Shown here: positions 15,422 to 24,483 of the stretch, piece after piece
Layout: each line of letters opens with the position of its first letter
Numbering within the stretch: the first letter of the stretch is position 1
Assembly (NCBI GenBank): GCA_029959325.1
Contig: JASCPF010000010.1
Location: 1 to 64,000, forward strand
Source of the DNA: Microbacteriaceae bacterium PS02068
Lineage (GTDB): Bacteria; Actinomycetota; Actinomycetes; Actinomycetales; Microbacteriaceae
DNA length: 64,000 nucleotides
Direction: 5' to 3'
The notes under the pieces: generated by a model
Database searches by the model: none
Told to the model about the DNA's origin: nothing
The model's input: the letters and a program-made list of their open reading frames with translations, nothing else
Position numbers and translations under genes: made by a program

Positions 15422-17170
15422 TCAGGACTTGGCCGCGTCGGGGGTGATGCGCAGATCGAGCGGGAAGTCGATCGGGAAATCGCCGAAGAGCAGCCGCGCG
15501 GCGCGCTCTGCACCCGCGCGGATCGCCTCGGCGACCCCGTCGGCCTGAGCGACCGGGGTGTGCACGATGATCTCGTCGTGCAGGAAGAAGCACAGGTGGG
15601 CCCGCCGGGAGAAGACTGCGCCGGATGCCACAGCGCCGCCCTCCGGGAGATCCGACACCGGGGGCAGCGCGGCGAGGCTGCCGCGCACGTCGGCCAGCCA
15701 GGCGAGCGCCCACTCGGCGGCGGTCCCCTGCACCACGAAGTTGCGGGTGAAGCGGCCGCGGTCACGGGCGGATCGCCGCGCGCGAGACTGGTCGGCCTCG
15801 GTGGCATCCGGCCCTCCGGCGCGGTCTTGCACCTCACGCCACAGCGCCGAAGCCGCAGGGCTCGTGCGTCCCAGCCACGTACTCACGATTCCGCCGTCGT
15901 CTCCTGTGCGTGCCGCCGCGTCGACCAGACCCATTGCACGCGGATAGGCGCGGCGAAGCGCCGGGACGAGCCGCCCGCTGTCACCGGTGGTGGCGCCGTA
16001 CATCGCCCCGAGCATCGCGATCTTCGCCTCTTGTCGCGACGCGACGATGCCGCTCGCCACGATCCCGTCATAGAGGTCACGACCACGCGCCGCATCGGCG
16101 AGGGCCAGGTCGCGCGACATCGCCGCGAGCACCCGGGGTTCGAGCTGGGCGACATCGGCGACGACGAGCGTCCACCCGGGGTCGGCGTGTACCGCGGGGC
16201 GCAGCTGCCGCGGGATCTGCAGCGCTCCCCCACCGGATGACGCCCACCGCCCGGTGACGACGCCGCCGGGGACGTACACGGGACGAAACCGTCCGTCGCC
16301 CGCCCACTCGTCGAGCCAGGCCCATCCGTTCGCGCTCGCGAGCCGTGTGAGCTTCTTGTACTGCAGAAGCGGCTCGATCACCGGATGGTCGTATTCGGCG
16401 AGCTCCCACCGACTCGTCGATCGAGCGAGCACACCGACTCGGTGCAGGCTCCGCAGCAGCTTGGGCTGTGAATCGAGGCTCGCGGTCTCGTCGCTCAGGG
16501 CGGCGCGGACGATCGCACCGAGTTCTTGCACCTTCCGTGCCGTTGCACCGGTGGCGGGGCGCGGCCCCAGCGCGTCCTCGAGGATCCGCTCGTGCACCGC
16601 CCGACTCCACGGCACGCCTGCCGCATGCATCTCAACGGCGAGAACCGCTCCGGCAGACTCGGCGGCGAGCAACAGCCGCAACCGCGAGGGATCGGATGCC
16701 CCGTGCACGGCCTCCTGCTGGCGAAGGAACTCCGCGAGAACCTCGTCGATCTCGTCGGGCACACCGGTCGCGTTCGCCGGTTGCTCGTCGATGTCGAAGA
16801 GTGTCTGCGCGGCGGTCGCCGCCCCGGCGGGCAGGGGGGTCTCGTCCGTCGCGGCCTGCCAACGCGGCGCATCGCGCAACGCCGTGCGGGCCGCTCCGTC
16901 GCTGACGAACTCGCTGGCGTGCAGAATCGCGTGGCACAGCCGCAGATCGTGGCACCGCGCGATCTCGATCCCGCGCGCGAGAAGCGCACCGTACCACCGT
17001 GTCGTGTCGTTCCAGACCCAGCGACTGATCGGATCGGCGTGCGATGCGACATCGTGCCACTCGCCTTCCGTCAGACGTCGACGTGCGAGCTCTGTGAGGT
17101 CATCCTCGAGGTCGACGACCACGATCGCGTCTCGGCTGCGGCCGACGACCCGCCACCGTGGCGTCGTCAC
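15422..17170 (-). CDS. Family A DNA polymerase-like protein (degenerate 3'-5' exonuclease domain)
   Basis: A 582-residue protein of the actinobacterial bifunctional 3'-5' exonuclease/DNA polymerase type. Palm motif A is VVADVAQLEPRVLA (PolA: DYSQIELR; the catalytic Asp is kept), the O-helix is RQEAKIAMLGAMYG (Arg, Lys and Tyr kept), and motif C is LHDEIIVHTP with the catalytic Asp. The N-terminal about 180 residues are shorter than a PolA exonuclease domain and lack a clear DxE exonuclease motif. It is distinct from the main PolA and its substrate is unknown. It is convergent with DUF4012, the stop codons lying 1 bp apart. Stops and motifs are seen; activity is inferred. Confidence 0.88.
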   Translation of the reverse strand: MTTPRWRVVGRSRDAIVVVDLEDDLTELARRRLTEGEWHDVASHADPISRWVWNDTTRWYGALLARGIEIARCHDLRLCHAILHASEFVSDGAARTALRDAPRWQAATDETPLPAGAATAAQTLFDIDEQPANATGVPDEIDEVLAEFLRQQEAVHGASDPSRLRLLLAAESAGAVLAVEMHAAGVPWSRAVHERILEDALGPRPATGATARKVQELGAIVRAALSDETASLDSQPKLLRSLHRVGVLARSTSRWELAEYDHPVIEPLLQYKKLTRLASANGWAWLDEWAGDGRFRPVYVPGGVVTGRWASSGGGALQIPRQLRPAVHADPGWTLVVADVAQLEPRVLAAMSRDLALADAARGRDLYDGIVASGIVASRQEAKIAMLGAMYGATTGDSGRLVPALRRAYPRAMGLVDAAARTGDDGGIVSTWLGRTSPAASALWREVQDRAGGPDATEADQSRARRSARDRGRFTRNFVVQGTAAEWALAWLADVRGSLAALPPVSDLPEGGAVASGAVFSRRAHLCFFLHDEIIVHTPVAQADGVAEAIRAGAERAARLLFGDFPIDFPLDLRITPDAAKS

Positions 17171-17183
17171 GGCGACGGTGCGG

Positions 17184-17915
17184 TCACAGGCCGGTTTCGT
17201 CCGAGCGCACGAGGATGGCGCCGCATTCCGGGCACATCACCACGTCGTCGTCGGCCGCCTGCCGGAGCGTCTGCAGGTCGGTGCCGGAGAGCACCATGTG
17301 GCATCCCTCGCACGTCCTGCGCCGCAGCAGACCCGCGCCGACACCGCGTGCGGCGAGCCGGTCATAGAGGCCCAGAAGTTCCGCGGGCACCTGTGCGGCG
17401 ACGGCGGCACGGTCACGCGTCGCCGCCTCCCACGAGGCGGTCGCGGCGGCGACGGCCGCCTTGCCCTCAGCGCTCACGCGCGCGCCCTCGTCGTTCGTGG
17501 CGGCGATGATCGCCTCTTGCTCGGCGACGGCGGCATCTGCCGTCTCGAGTCGCTCCATGAGCTCGAGCTCGGCATCTTCGAGGGCGCTTTTGCGGCTCGC
17601 GAGCGAGGCGAGCTCGTGCTCAAGGCCTTGAGCCTCCTTGACGTTGGACGTCGACGCGAGTCGCTCCTGGTCGCGGGCGACGCGAGCGTCGACGAGTTCA
17701 ACGTCCGACTCGAGGCGCGCGATCTCGGCGCGCGCATCGTCGCGGTCGCCCAGCAGGGTCGTCAGGATCGCGGACTGCGCCTGGCGCTGCGCCATCAGTT
17801 CGTTCACGCGCGCGGTCTGGGCGGGATTGCGTCGAGCGTGGTCGGCTGCACGGATGGTCGCGTCGAGACCGGCGACCTCGATGAGCAGGAGCTGGTCGGC
17901 GGGGCGGGCTTTCAC
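17184..17915 (-). CDS. Coiled-coil zinc-ribbon protein (CT398/zf-RING_7 type)
   Basis: A 243-residue protein with a long helical, charged coiled coil (about residues 15-180) followed by a C-terminal zinc ribbon: CEGCHMVL and CPECGAIL give two CxxC pairs. This matches the widespread bacterial C4 zinc-ribbon protein of the CT398 family, whose role is poorly defined (RNA polymerase and secretion-linked partners have been reported in other bacteria). The GTG at 17915 is chosen because minus-strand TAGGTT lies 7 nt before it and the product then begins at the coiled coil. The polymerase-like gene follows after 13 bp, probably in one operon. Confidence 0.85.
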   Translation of the reverse strand: MKARPADQLLLIEVAGLDATIRAADHARRNPAQTARVNELMAQRQAQSAILTTLLGDRDDARAEIARLESDVELVDARVARDQERLASTSNVKEAQGLEHELASLASRKSALEDAELELMERLETADAAVAEQEAIIAATNDEGARVSAEGKAAVAAATASWEAATRDRAAVAAQVPAELLGLYDRLAARGVGAGLLRRRTCEGCHMVLSGTDLQTLRQAADDDVVMCPECGAILVRSDETGL

Positions 17916-17922
17916 GGTGTCC

Positions 17923-17928
17923 AACCTA
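17923..17928 (-). promoter_or_regulatory. -10 element of a leaderless transcript (zinc-ribbon gene)
   Basis: Minus-strand TAGGTT, 7 nt, then GTG at 17915; no Shine-Dalgarno sequence. Confidence 0.55.
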
Positions 17929-18047
17929 CCGTGGCGAGACGACAGCCGCCCCATCCCGGCCAGAGCGCACCGGCCCTCCTGCGTGCGCGAGCCTGCCGCT
18001 AGCATGTGGTCTCACACGGCCGCTCGGGCCGCGGCGAGGAGGACGAC

Positions 18048-19550
18048 GTGAGTGTGATGCGGACGAAGTCGGTCGAGAGGTCGATCGCCGACACGGAAGA
18101 ACCCGAGTTCGAACTCAAGAAGTCGCTGTCGGCCCTCGACCTCACCGTGTTCGGTGTCGGCGTCGTGATCGGCGCGGGCATCTTCACGCTCACGGGGCGC
18201 GCGGCGCACGACGTCGCCGGACCGGCGATCGTCGTGAGCTTCATCGTCGCGGCCATCGCCTGCGCGCTCGCGGCCATGTGCTACGCCGAGTTCGCGTCGA
18301 CGGTTCCCGTCTCGGGTTCCGCGTACACGTTCTCGTACGCATCTCTCGGAGAGCTGTTCGCGTGGATCATCGGCTGGGATCTGATCCTCGAGATGTTCCT
18401 CGGTGCGAGCGTCGTCGCGCAGGGCTGGAGCGCCTACCTCGGCGTGCTGCTCGAACAGCTCGGGGCGCCGATTCCGGCCGCGATCGGGTACGGCGGGGTG
18501 GTGGACGTGATGGCGATCCTGCTGGTGGTCGTGCTCGGCGTCTTGATGACCCTCGGCATCCGCGAATCGATGCGCGTCAACCTCGTGCTCGTCGGGGTGA
18601 AGCTGTTCATCGTGCTGTTCGTCATCGTGGCCGGCATCATGTTCATCGACCCCGCGAACTACTCGCCGTTCGTTCCGGATGCCACGCCGCGTGAGACCGC
18701 GACCGGTCTCACCCAGCCGCTGCTCCAGTTCCTCTCGGGCGCCGAGCCGTTCGCGTTCGGGGTGGGCGGCATCTTCGCCGGCGCCGCTCTCGTCTTCTTC
18801 GCGTACATCGGCTTCGATGTGGTCGCGACGACCGCGGAAGAGACCAAGAATCCGCAGCGCGACATGCCGATCGGCATCATCGCCTCGCTGGCGATCTGCA
18901 CCCTGCTGTACTGCGCGGTCGCGCTCGTCGTGACCGGGATGGTCCCCTTCGACCAGCTCGACCCCGCCGCGGCCTTGGCCAACGCCTTCGCCGCGCACGG
19001 GCAGACGTGGATGGCAACGGTCATCTCCGCCGGCGCCGTCGCGGGTCTGACGACCGTCGTGCTCACCCTGCTGATCGGAGCGACGCGCATCATCTTCGCG
19101 ATGTCGCGCGACCACCTCCTTCCCGCCGGGCTCGCAAAAGTCCACCCGACGAGGCGCACGCCGTGGCTGATCTCGGTGATCGTCACCGCCATCGTCGCGG
19201 TGGTCGCGGGATTCACCCCGATCGGCGTGCTCGAAGAGATGGTCAACATCGGCACCCTCTCAGCCTTCGTGCTCGTGTCGGTCGGCGTGGTCGTGCTGCG
19301 CCGCAGCCGCCCCGACCTGAAGCGTGGCTTCCGGGTGCCGTGGAGCCCGTTCCTGCCGATCCTCTCGGCCCTGATCTGCGTGTACCTGATGCTCAACCTC
19401 ACGGTCGAGACGTGGCTGCGCTTCCTCATCTGGCTCGTCATCGGGTTCGTGATCTACTTCGCCTACTCGCACCGGAACTCGCGCCTGGGCAAGGACGCAG
19501 ACCCCTACCTCAACCCCGCCGAGCCGCGCGTCGTCGGTCGCGACGGCTGA
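18048..19550 (+). CDS. APC superfamily amino acid permease (cationic amino acid transporter type)
   Basis: A 500-residue integral membrane protein with about 12 hydrophobic helices. The first carries the APC signature VFGVGVVIGAGIFTLTG, which forms the unwound substrate site; later segments include FFAYIGFDVVATTAEETKNP, conserved in CAT/YfnA-type permeases. It probably imports an amino acid with protons. The GTG at 18048 is preferred to an upstream ATG at 18006 because GAGGAGG ends 7 nt before it. The 3' end overlaps the convergent lysR gene by 46 bp. Substrate specificity cannot be read from the sequence. Confidence 0.9.
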   Translation: MSVMRTKSVERSIADTEEPEFELKKSLSALDLTVFGVGVVIGAGIFTLTGRAAHDVAGPAIVVSFIVAAIACALAAMCYAEFASTVPVSGSAYTFSYASLGELFAWIIGWDLILEMFLGASVVAQGWSAYLGVLLEQLGAPIPAAIGYGGVVDVMAILLVVVLGVLMTLGIRESMRVNLVLVGVKLFIVLFVIVAGIMFIDPANYSPFVPDATPRETATGLTQPLLQFLSGAEPFAFGVGGIFAGAALVFFAYIGFDVVATTAEETKNPQRDMPIGIIASLAICTLLYCAVALVVTGMVPFDQLDPAAALANAFAAHGQTWMATVISAGAVAGLTTVVLTLLIGATRIIFAMSRDHLLPAGLAKVHPTRRTPWLISVIVTAIVAVVAGFTPIGVLEEMVNIGTLSAFVLVSVGVVVLRRSRPDLKRGFRVPWSPFLPILSALICVYLMLNLTVETWLRFLIWLVIGFVIYFAYSHRNSRLGKDADPYLNPAEPRVVGRDG

Positions 19551-20458
19551 ACCGCGCGTGAGACCAACAGCGCAGCGTGGGCGCGCAATCGGTCGATGAC
19601 CGCACGCACCGCCGAGCGATGGAGTGTGTCGGGGCGACTCAGGATGTCGATGTGTCGGTGCACGGCGATCGCCGGATCGAGCGGCCGTAGCCGCACGCGA
19701 TCATCGAGGTAGCCTGCGCCGGTGTGGCGCGCGATGAGCGCGACACAGTCCGACTCGACCAGCAGCCGGGATGTCACTGCCCAGTCGTTCACGCGGTGCC
19801 GGATCGTCGGCTCTCTGCCCGTAGACATCCCTACCCGTGCGAGCGAGTCGGCGAGCGGAAACGCTTCGTGCACGTGGATCCACGCGGCATCCGACAGCTC
19901 GGCCGCCGTTGCCGGATCGTCCCGGTCGAGGGGGTGACCGCGGCGCACCGCCAGATCGAGCGGCTCCTCGAGCAGCGGGATGGCGTGCACCGTCGACGGC
20001 CATGGCGCACGCCCGGGCAGGCGGTGCGCGATGACGATGTCGATCTGAGCCGTGAGCAGTGCGTAGTCGGCGTGCTCGACATCGAAGTCGGTCAGCGTGA
20101 GCTCGGCCGCCCCCCGCGGCGCCGCGCCGAGCAGCGCGGGAAAGAACGTCATCGCCGCGGACGAGAGCGCCGATACCGAGACCGATGCGTGGGGAGCGGA
20201 CTGGAATCGGACGACGGCCTCCCGCGCGTCCGTCATCGCCGACTCGACGCCCACTGCCGCCTCTGCCAACGCCAGGCCGGCATCGGTGAGCACGGTGCGA
20301 CGTCCGTCCAACCGCGTGAGGTGCACTCCCGTCGATCGCTGCAGCGCGGCGATCTGCTGCGACACGGCCGAGGGTGAGACGCGGAATGCCTCTGCCACGG
20401 CGGCGATGGATCCTCTGTCGCGCAGTTCTCGCAGCGCTCGCAGCTGTGCCACTTCCAT
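19505..20458 (-). CDS. LysR-family transcriptional regulator
   Basis: A 317-residue protein with the N-terminal LysR winged helix-turn-helix (about residues 3-62; GSIAAVAEAFRVSPSAVSQQIAALQ) and a periplasmic-binding-like effector domain (about 90-295). It probably controls the divergent eamA exporter gene, whose start is 73 bp away, and itself. The start at 20458 abuts a 14-bp palindrome that holds overlapping divergent -10 boxes, so binding there would shut both genes. There is no Shine-Dalgarno sequence, consistent with a leaderless mRNA. The C-terminus overlaps the permease gene. The effector is unknown. Confidence 0.9.
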   Translation of the reverse strand: MEVAQLRALRELRDRGSIAAVAEAFRVSPSAVSQQIAALQRSTGVHLTRLDGRRTVLTDAGLALAEAAVGVESAMTDAREAVVRFQSAPHASVSVSALSSAAMTFFPALLGAAPRGAAELTLTDFDVEHADYALLTAQIDIVIAHRLPGRAPWPSTVHAIPLLEEPLDLAVRRGHPLDRDDPATAAELSDAAWIHVHEAFPLADSLARVGMSTGREPTIRHRVNDWAVTSRLLVESDCVALIARHTGAGYLDDRVRLRPLDPAIAVHRHIDILSRPDTLHRSAVRAVIDRLRAHAALLVSRAVQPSRPTTRGSAGLR

Positions 20459-20471
20459 AAGTTGTAACTTA
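20458..20471. promoter_or_regulatory. Palindrome with overlapping divergent -10 boxes (lysR/eamA)
   Basis: TAAGTT-GT-AACTTA is a 6+2+6 inverted repeat, strikingly AT-rich for this genome. Minus-strand TAAGTT (20466-20471) lies 7 nt before the lysR ATG, and plus-strand TAACTT (20465-20470) is a -10 candidate for eamA. The T and A ends fit a LysR operator. The symmetry is seen; operator function is inferred. Confidence 0.55.
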
Positions 20472-20530
20472 CGCTATGCGTCAGAAACCAACGCCTGGTC
20501 TGATGGGTCGAGCGGGCGCAGGATGTGATC

Positions 20531-21490
20531 ATGACTTCCCCGAGACGGCTTCGCGCTGTCGATCTGGCGCTGTTCCTGGGCGCCGTGTGCTGGGGGTCGA
20601 CCTACCTCTTCGCGAAGGATCTGCTTGGCGAGCCGGCGTTCGCGCCGGTCGTCGTCGCCACGCGGATGCTGCTCTCAGCCGTGATCCTCGCCGGGCTGTC
20701 GGTGCTGTTTCGTCGCGGTCGAGCGACTGCTGCGGAGTGGCGGTGGGGCATCCTTCTCGGTCTTCCGCTCAGCGCCGTGTTCGCGCTGGAGACCTACGGT
20801 CTTGCGCAGACCAGCGTGACGAACGCGGGGGTGCTCATCTCGCTGTGCATCGTGTTCGTTCCCTTCGCGGAATCGGCCGTGCAGCGCATTCGGCTGCGTC
20901 GTTCGCTCGTGGCGCTGTGCGTGGTCGCCGTCATCGGTGCTGCCCTCCTCGCTTCGGGCGGAGGTCTCACGAGCCCTTCCGCCGGTGACGTCCTCATCCT
21001 CGGCGCCGCACTCGCCCGCGTCGTGCACGTGACGACGAGCAGCGCCGCCCAGAGTCGTCGTCCCCTCGACCCGCTCCGGCTCACCGCGATCCAGTTGGGC
21101 ACGGTGGGGGTCGTCTTCGCTCTCCTCTGCCCGCTCATCAACGCTCCGGTCGCCGAGTTCTTCGGCAGCCTCACGCCTACGAAACTGGCGAGCCTGCTGT
21201 ATCTGGCGGTCGTCGCGGGCGCCCTCGTGTTCGCCGTGCAGACGTGGGGCATCGCTGCGACGTCGGCGACCCACGCCAGTCTGCTGCTGGGCACAGAGCC
21301 GGTCTGGGCTGCCTTGTTCGGCGTCATCATCGCCGGCGACCGACTCGCGCCCTGGGGAGCAGTCGGCATCGCGCTCACCCTCGGCGCAGTGCTGGCCGCG
21401 CAGCGGATCAGTTCTCGATCGCCGTCGGGCCCGGCGCCTCGCCGTACGGAATCGAAGAGTCGTGAGGGCGTCGCCGTTCCCCTGCAGTGA
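20531..21490 (+). CDS. EamA-family (DMT) metabolite exporter
   Basis: A 319-residue membrane protein with about ten helices in two EamA repeats. The first starts ALFLGAVCWGSTYLFAKDLL, and the C-terminal repeat contains TSATHASLLLGTEPVWAALFG, typical of RhaT/YdcZ-like drug and metabolite transporters. The ATG at 20531 is used; a GTG two codons earlier is also possible. The divergent LysR gene is the likely regulator, a common pairing in which the regulator senses the exported compound. The substrate is unknown. Confidence 0.88.
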   Translation: MTSPRRLRAVDLALFLGAVCWGSTYLFAKDLLGEPAFAPVVVATRMLLSAVILAGLSVLFRRGRATAAEWRWGILLGLPLSAVFALETYGLAQTSVTNAGVLISLCIVFVPFAESAVQRIRLRRSLVALCVVAVIGAALLASGGGLTSPSAGDVLILGAALARVVHVTTSSAAQSRRPLDPLRLTAIQLGTVGVVFALLCPLINAPVAEFFGSLTPTKLASLLYLAVVAGALVFAVQTWGIAATSATHASLLLGTEPVWAALFGVIIAGDRLAPWGAVGIALTLGAVLAAQRISSRSPSGPAPRRTESKSREGVAVPLQ

Positions 21491-21504
21491 CTGCGGTGCG
21501 CGTC

Positions 21505-21579
21505 TGGTGGCCGATGCCAGGATCGAACTGGCGACCTTCTCCGTGTAAAGGAGCTGCGCTACCGCTGCGCCAACCGGCC
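21505..21579 (-). tRNA. tRNA-Val (UAC anticodon), CCA encoded
   Basis: The minus strand folds as a complete cloverleaf: acceptor GGCCGGT with ATCGGCC, D arm GCGC/GCGC, anticodon loop TTTACAC (anticodon TAC, reads GUA/GUG), T arm GCCAG-TTCGATC-CTGGC, discriminator A and encoded CCA. A minus-strand TATGAT (21589-21594) 9 nt before the 5' end is the likely -10. Confidence 0.96.
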
Positions 21580-21634
21580 CACTCGGGCATCATACGCGCG
21601 CGGGGCAGGCATCCGCCGCGCGCGCGATTGTGAC

Positions 21635-21640
21635 TAGGCT
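21635..21640 (+). promoter_or_regulatory. -10 candidate of aceE
   Basis: TAGGCT about 90 nt before the aceE start. The implied leader of about 84 nt contains an 18-codon ATG frame (21649-21705) beginning 8 nt after the box; whether it is translated is unknown. Confidence 0.5.
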
Positions 21641-21730
21641 GAGCGAGGATGCCTTGTCGCCGCCCCACAAAGCCGCGGGCATTCGAAGCCGCACGCCTGG
21701 CATGATCTGCCAGAAGACGAAAGGTCTCCC

Positions 21731-24475
21731 GTGACTGTCAACGATCAGGATCCGTACTCGCAGGGCCCGCAGGACAGCGATCCCGAAGAAACCGGCGAAT
21801 GGGCGGAATCGCTCCAGCAGCTGGTGGATGCCAAGGGCGCGGGCCGCGGCCGCGAGATCATGCTGAGCCTGCTCAACAAGTCGCACGAGCTGCAGCTGAA
21901 CGTGCCGCAGGTGCCCGTCACCGACTACATCAACACGATCGCGCCCGAGAACGAGCCGGAGTTCCCCGGTGACGAAGAGTTCGAGCGCCGCTACCGCCGC
22001 TGGATCCGCTGGAACGCCGCCGTGACGGTGCACCGTGCGCAGCGCCCCGGCATCGGCGTGGGCGGCCACATCTCGAGCTACGCCTCGTCGGCGTCGCTCT
22101 ACGAAGTGGGCTTCAACCACTTCTTCCACGGCCTCGACGACCCCTCCGGCGGCGATCAGGTCTTCATCCAGGGGCACGCCTCCCCCGGCATCTATGCGCG
22201 TTCGTTCCTCGAGGGTCGCCTCTCCGAGGACCAGCTCGACGGCTTCCGTCAGGAGAAGTCGAAGGCTCCCGATGGCATCCCGTCCTACCCGCACCCGCGC
22301 CTCATGCCGGAGTACTGGCAGTTCCCGACGGTGTCGATGGGTCTGGGGCCGATCAACGCCATCTACCAGGCGATGACGAACAAGTACCTCACCAACCGCG
22401 GCGTCAAGGATGTCTCGAACTCGCACGTCTGGGCCTTCCTCGGCGACGGCGAGATGGACGAGGTCGAGTCGCGGGGTCAGCTGCAGGTCGCGGCGAACGA
22501 AGGCCTCGACAACCTGACCTTCGTCGTGAACTGCAACCTGCAGCGCCTCGACGGCCCCGTGCGCGGCAACGGCAAGATCATCCAGGAGCTCGAGGCGTTC
22601 TTCCGGGGTGCGGGCTGGAACGTCATCAAGGTCGTCTGGGGCCGCGGCTGGGATGACCTGCTGAAGGCCGACCAGGACGGTGCGCTGGTGGGGCTCATGA
22701 ACACGACGCCCGACGGCGACTTCCAGACGTTCCGCGCGGAAGACGGCACCTTCATCCGTGATCACTTCTTCGGGCGCGACGAGCGCACGGCGGCGATGGT
22801 CAAGGACTGGTCCGACGAGGACATCTGGGGCAAGCTGCGCCGCGGTGGCCTCGACTACCAGAAGCTCTACGCCGCCTACAAGGCCGCGGTCGAGCACAAG
22901 GGTCAGCCGACGGTCATCCTCGCCAAGACCATCAAGGGCTATGGCCTCGGCCACCACTTCGAGGGGCGCAACGCGACGCACCAGATGAAGAAGATGACCC
23001 TGGACGACCTCAAGCACTTCCGTGACTCGATGCGCATCCCGATCAGCGACGCGCAGCTCGAAGAGAACCCGTACCAGCCGCCGTACTTCAACCCGGGCCT
23101 CGAAGACGAGACCATCCAGTACATGGTCGAGCGCCGCCGTGCCCTCGGCGGGTTCCTGCCCGAGCGCCGCACGCACCACGTGCCCATCACCCTGCCCGAC
23201 GACAGCGCCTACGCGTTGCCGAAGAAGGGCTCGGGCACGCAGGAGATCGCGACGACGATGGCGTTCGTCCGCCTGCTGAAGGATCTGCTGCGCTCGAAGG
23301 ACTTCGGCAACCGCATCGTGCCGATCATCCCCGACGAGGCCCGCACCTTCGGTCTCGACGCGTTCTTCCCGACGGCGAAGATCTACAACCCGAACGGCCA
23401 GAACTACACGTCGGTCGACCGCGAGCTGCTGCTGGCCTACAAGGAGAGCCCGCAGGGCCAGATCCTGCACGTCGGCATCAACGAGGCGGGCGCCGTCGCG
23501 GCGTTCACCGGCACCGGCACGGCCTACTCGACCCACGGCGAGCCGCTGATTCCGGTCTACATCTTCTACTCGATGTTCGGCTTCCAGCGCACGGGCGACG
23601 CGCAGTGGGCCGCGGGCGACCAGATGGCGCGCGGATTCATCATGGGCGCGACCGCAGGGCGCACCACGCTGACCGGCGAAGGCCTGCAGCACGCCGACGG
23701 TCACTCGCACCTGCTGGCATCGACCAACCCGGCGACGGTGTCGTACGACCCCGCCTACGGCTACGAGATCGCCCACATCGTGCGCTCGGGCCTGGAGCGC
23801 ATGTACGGCGGCAACCACCCCGACCCGAACGTCATGTACTACATCACGCTCTACAACGAGCCGATCGTGCAGCCGGCCGAGCCCGAGGGCGTCGACGTCG
23901 AGGGCATCGTCCGCGGCATCCACCGCATCTCCGAAGGCACCTTCAACGAAGGTCAGAGCGAGGGGCAGCGCGTCCAGTTGTTCGCCTCGGGCGTCGGCGT
24001 GCCGTGGGTCCTCGAGGCGCAGCAGCTGCTGCGCAACGACTGGGGCATCGCTGCCGACGTCTGGTCGGTCACCAGCTGGACCGAGCTCCGCCGCGACGGC
24101 CTCGCCGTGGACGAGCACAACTTCCTGCACCCGACCGATGAGCCGCGCACGGCGTACCTCACCGAGAAGCTGAGGGATGCCCAGGGCCCGGTGATCGCGG
24201 TGAGCGACTCGATGCGCGCCGTGCAGGACCAGATCCGCGAGTGGGTCCCGGGTCGCTTTGCCAGCCTCGGCGCCGACGGATTCGGCTTCTCCGACACCCG
24301 CGCCGCCGCGCGGCGGTTCTTCAAGATCGACGGTCCGTCGGTCGTCGTGCGTGCGCTGCAGGCGCTGGCCGACGACGGTCTGGTCGATCGGTCTCTGTCG
24401 GCGCAGGCGATCGAGAAGTACCGCCTGTACGACGTCACCGCCGGCACCTCCGGGAACGCCGGCGGCGAGAGCTGA
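21731..24475 (+). CDS. aceE: Pyruvate dehydrogenase E1 component (homodimeric)
   Basis: A 914-residue thiamine-diphosphate enzyme decarboxylating pyruvate and acetylating lipoyl-E2. The length and single-chain organisation are those of AceE. The ThDP/Mg motif is GDGEMDE at about residue 238, followed by the conserved [16 protein letters not shown]; the second half carries the pyrimidine-binding domain ([20 protein letters not shown]) and transketolase C-terminal domain. The GTG at 21731 has AAAGG about 8 nt upstream. The E2 partner is the truncated gene at the start of this window. It is placed just before the fatty-acid operon, so acetyl-CoA production is next to its use. Confidence 0.97.
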   Translation: MTVNDQDPYSQGPQDSDPEETGEWAESLQQLVDAKGAGRGREIMLSLLNKSHELQLNVPQVPVTDYINTIAPENEPEFPGDEEFERRYRRWIRWNAAVTVHRAQRPGIGVGGHISSYASSASLYEVGFNHFFHGLDDPSGGDQVFIQGHASPGIYARSFLEGRLSEDQLDGFRQEKSKAPDGIPSYPHPRLMPEYWQFPTVSMGLGPINAIYQAMTNKYLTNRGVKDVSNSHVWAFLGDGEMDEVESRGQLQVAANEGLDNLTFVVNCNLQRLDGPVRGNGKIIQELEAFFRGAGWNVIKVVWGRGWDDLLKADQDGALVGLMNTTPDGDFQTFRAEDGTFIRDHFFGRDERTAAMVKDWSDEDIWGKLRRGGLDYQKLYAAYKAAVEHKGQPTVILAKTIKGYGLGHHFEGRNATHQMKKMTLDDLKHFRDSMRIPISDAQLEENPYQPPYFNPGLEDETIQYMVERRRALGGFLPERRTHHVPITLPDDSAYALPKKGSGTQEIATTMAFVRLLKDLLRSKDFGNRIVPIIPDEARTFGLDAFFPTAKIYNPNGQNYTSVDRELLLAYKESPQGQILHVGINEAGAVAAFTGTGTAYSTHGEPLIPVYIFYSMFGFQRTGDAQWAAGDQMARGFIMGATAGRTTLTGEGLQHADGHSHLLASTNPATVSYDPAYGYEIAHIVRSGLERMYGGNHPDPNVMYYITLYNEPIVQPAEPEGVDVEGIVRGIHRISEGTFNEGQSEGQRVQLFASGVGVPWVLEAQQLLRNDWGIAADVWSVTSWTELRRDGLAVDEHNFLHPTDEPRTAYLTEKLRDAQGPVIAVSDSMRAVQDQIREWVPGRFASLGADGFGFSDTRAAARRFFKIDGPSVVVRALQALADDGLVDRSLSAQAIEKYRLYDVTAGTSGNAGGES

Positions 24476-24483
24476 CCGGCTTC

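Noticed and set aside
21590-24130. A 846-codon minus-strand frame opposite aceE
   Set aside because: A Val/Leu/Asp-rich antisense shadow; aceE is clear on the plus strand.
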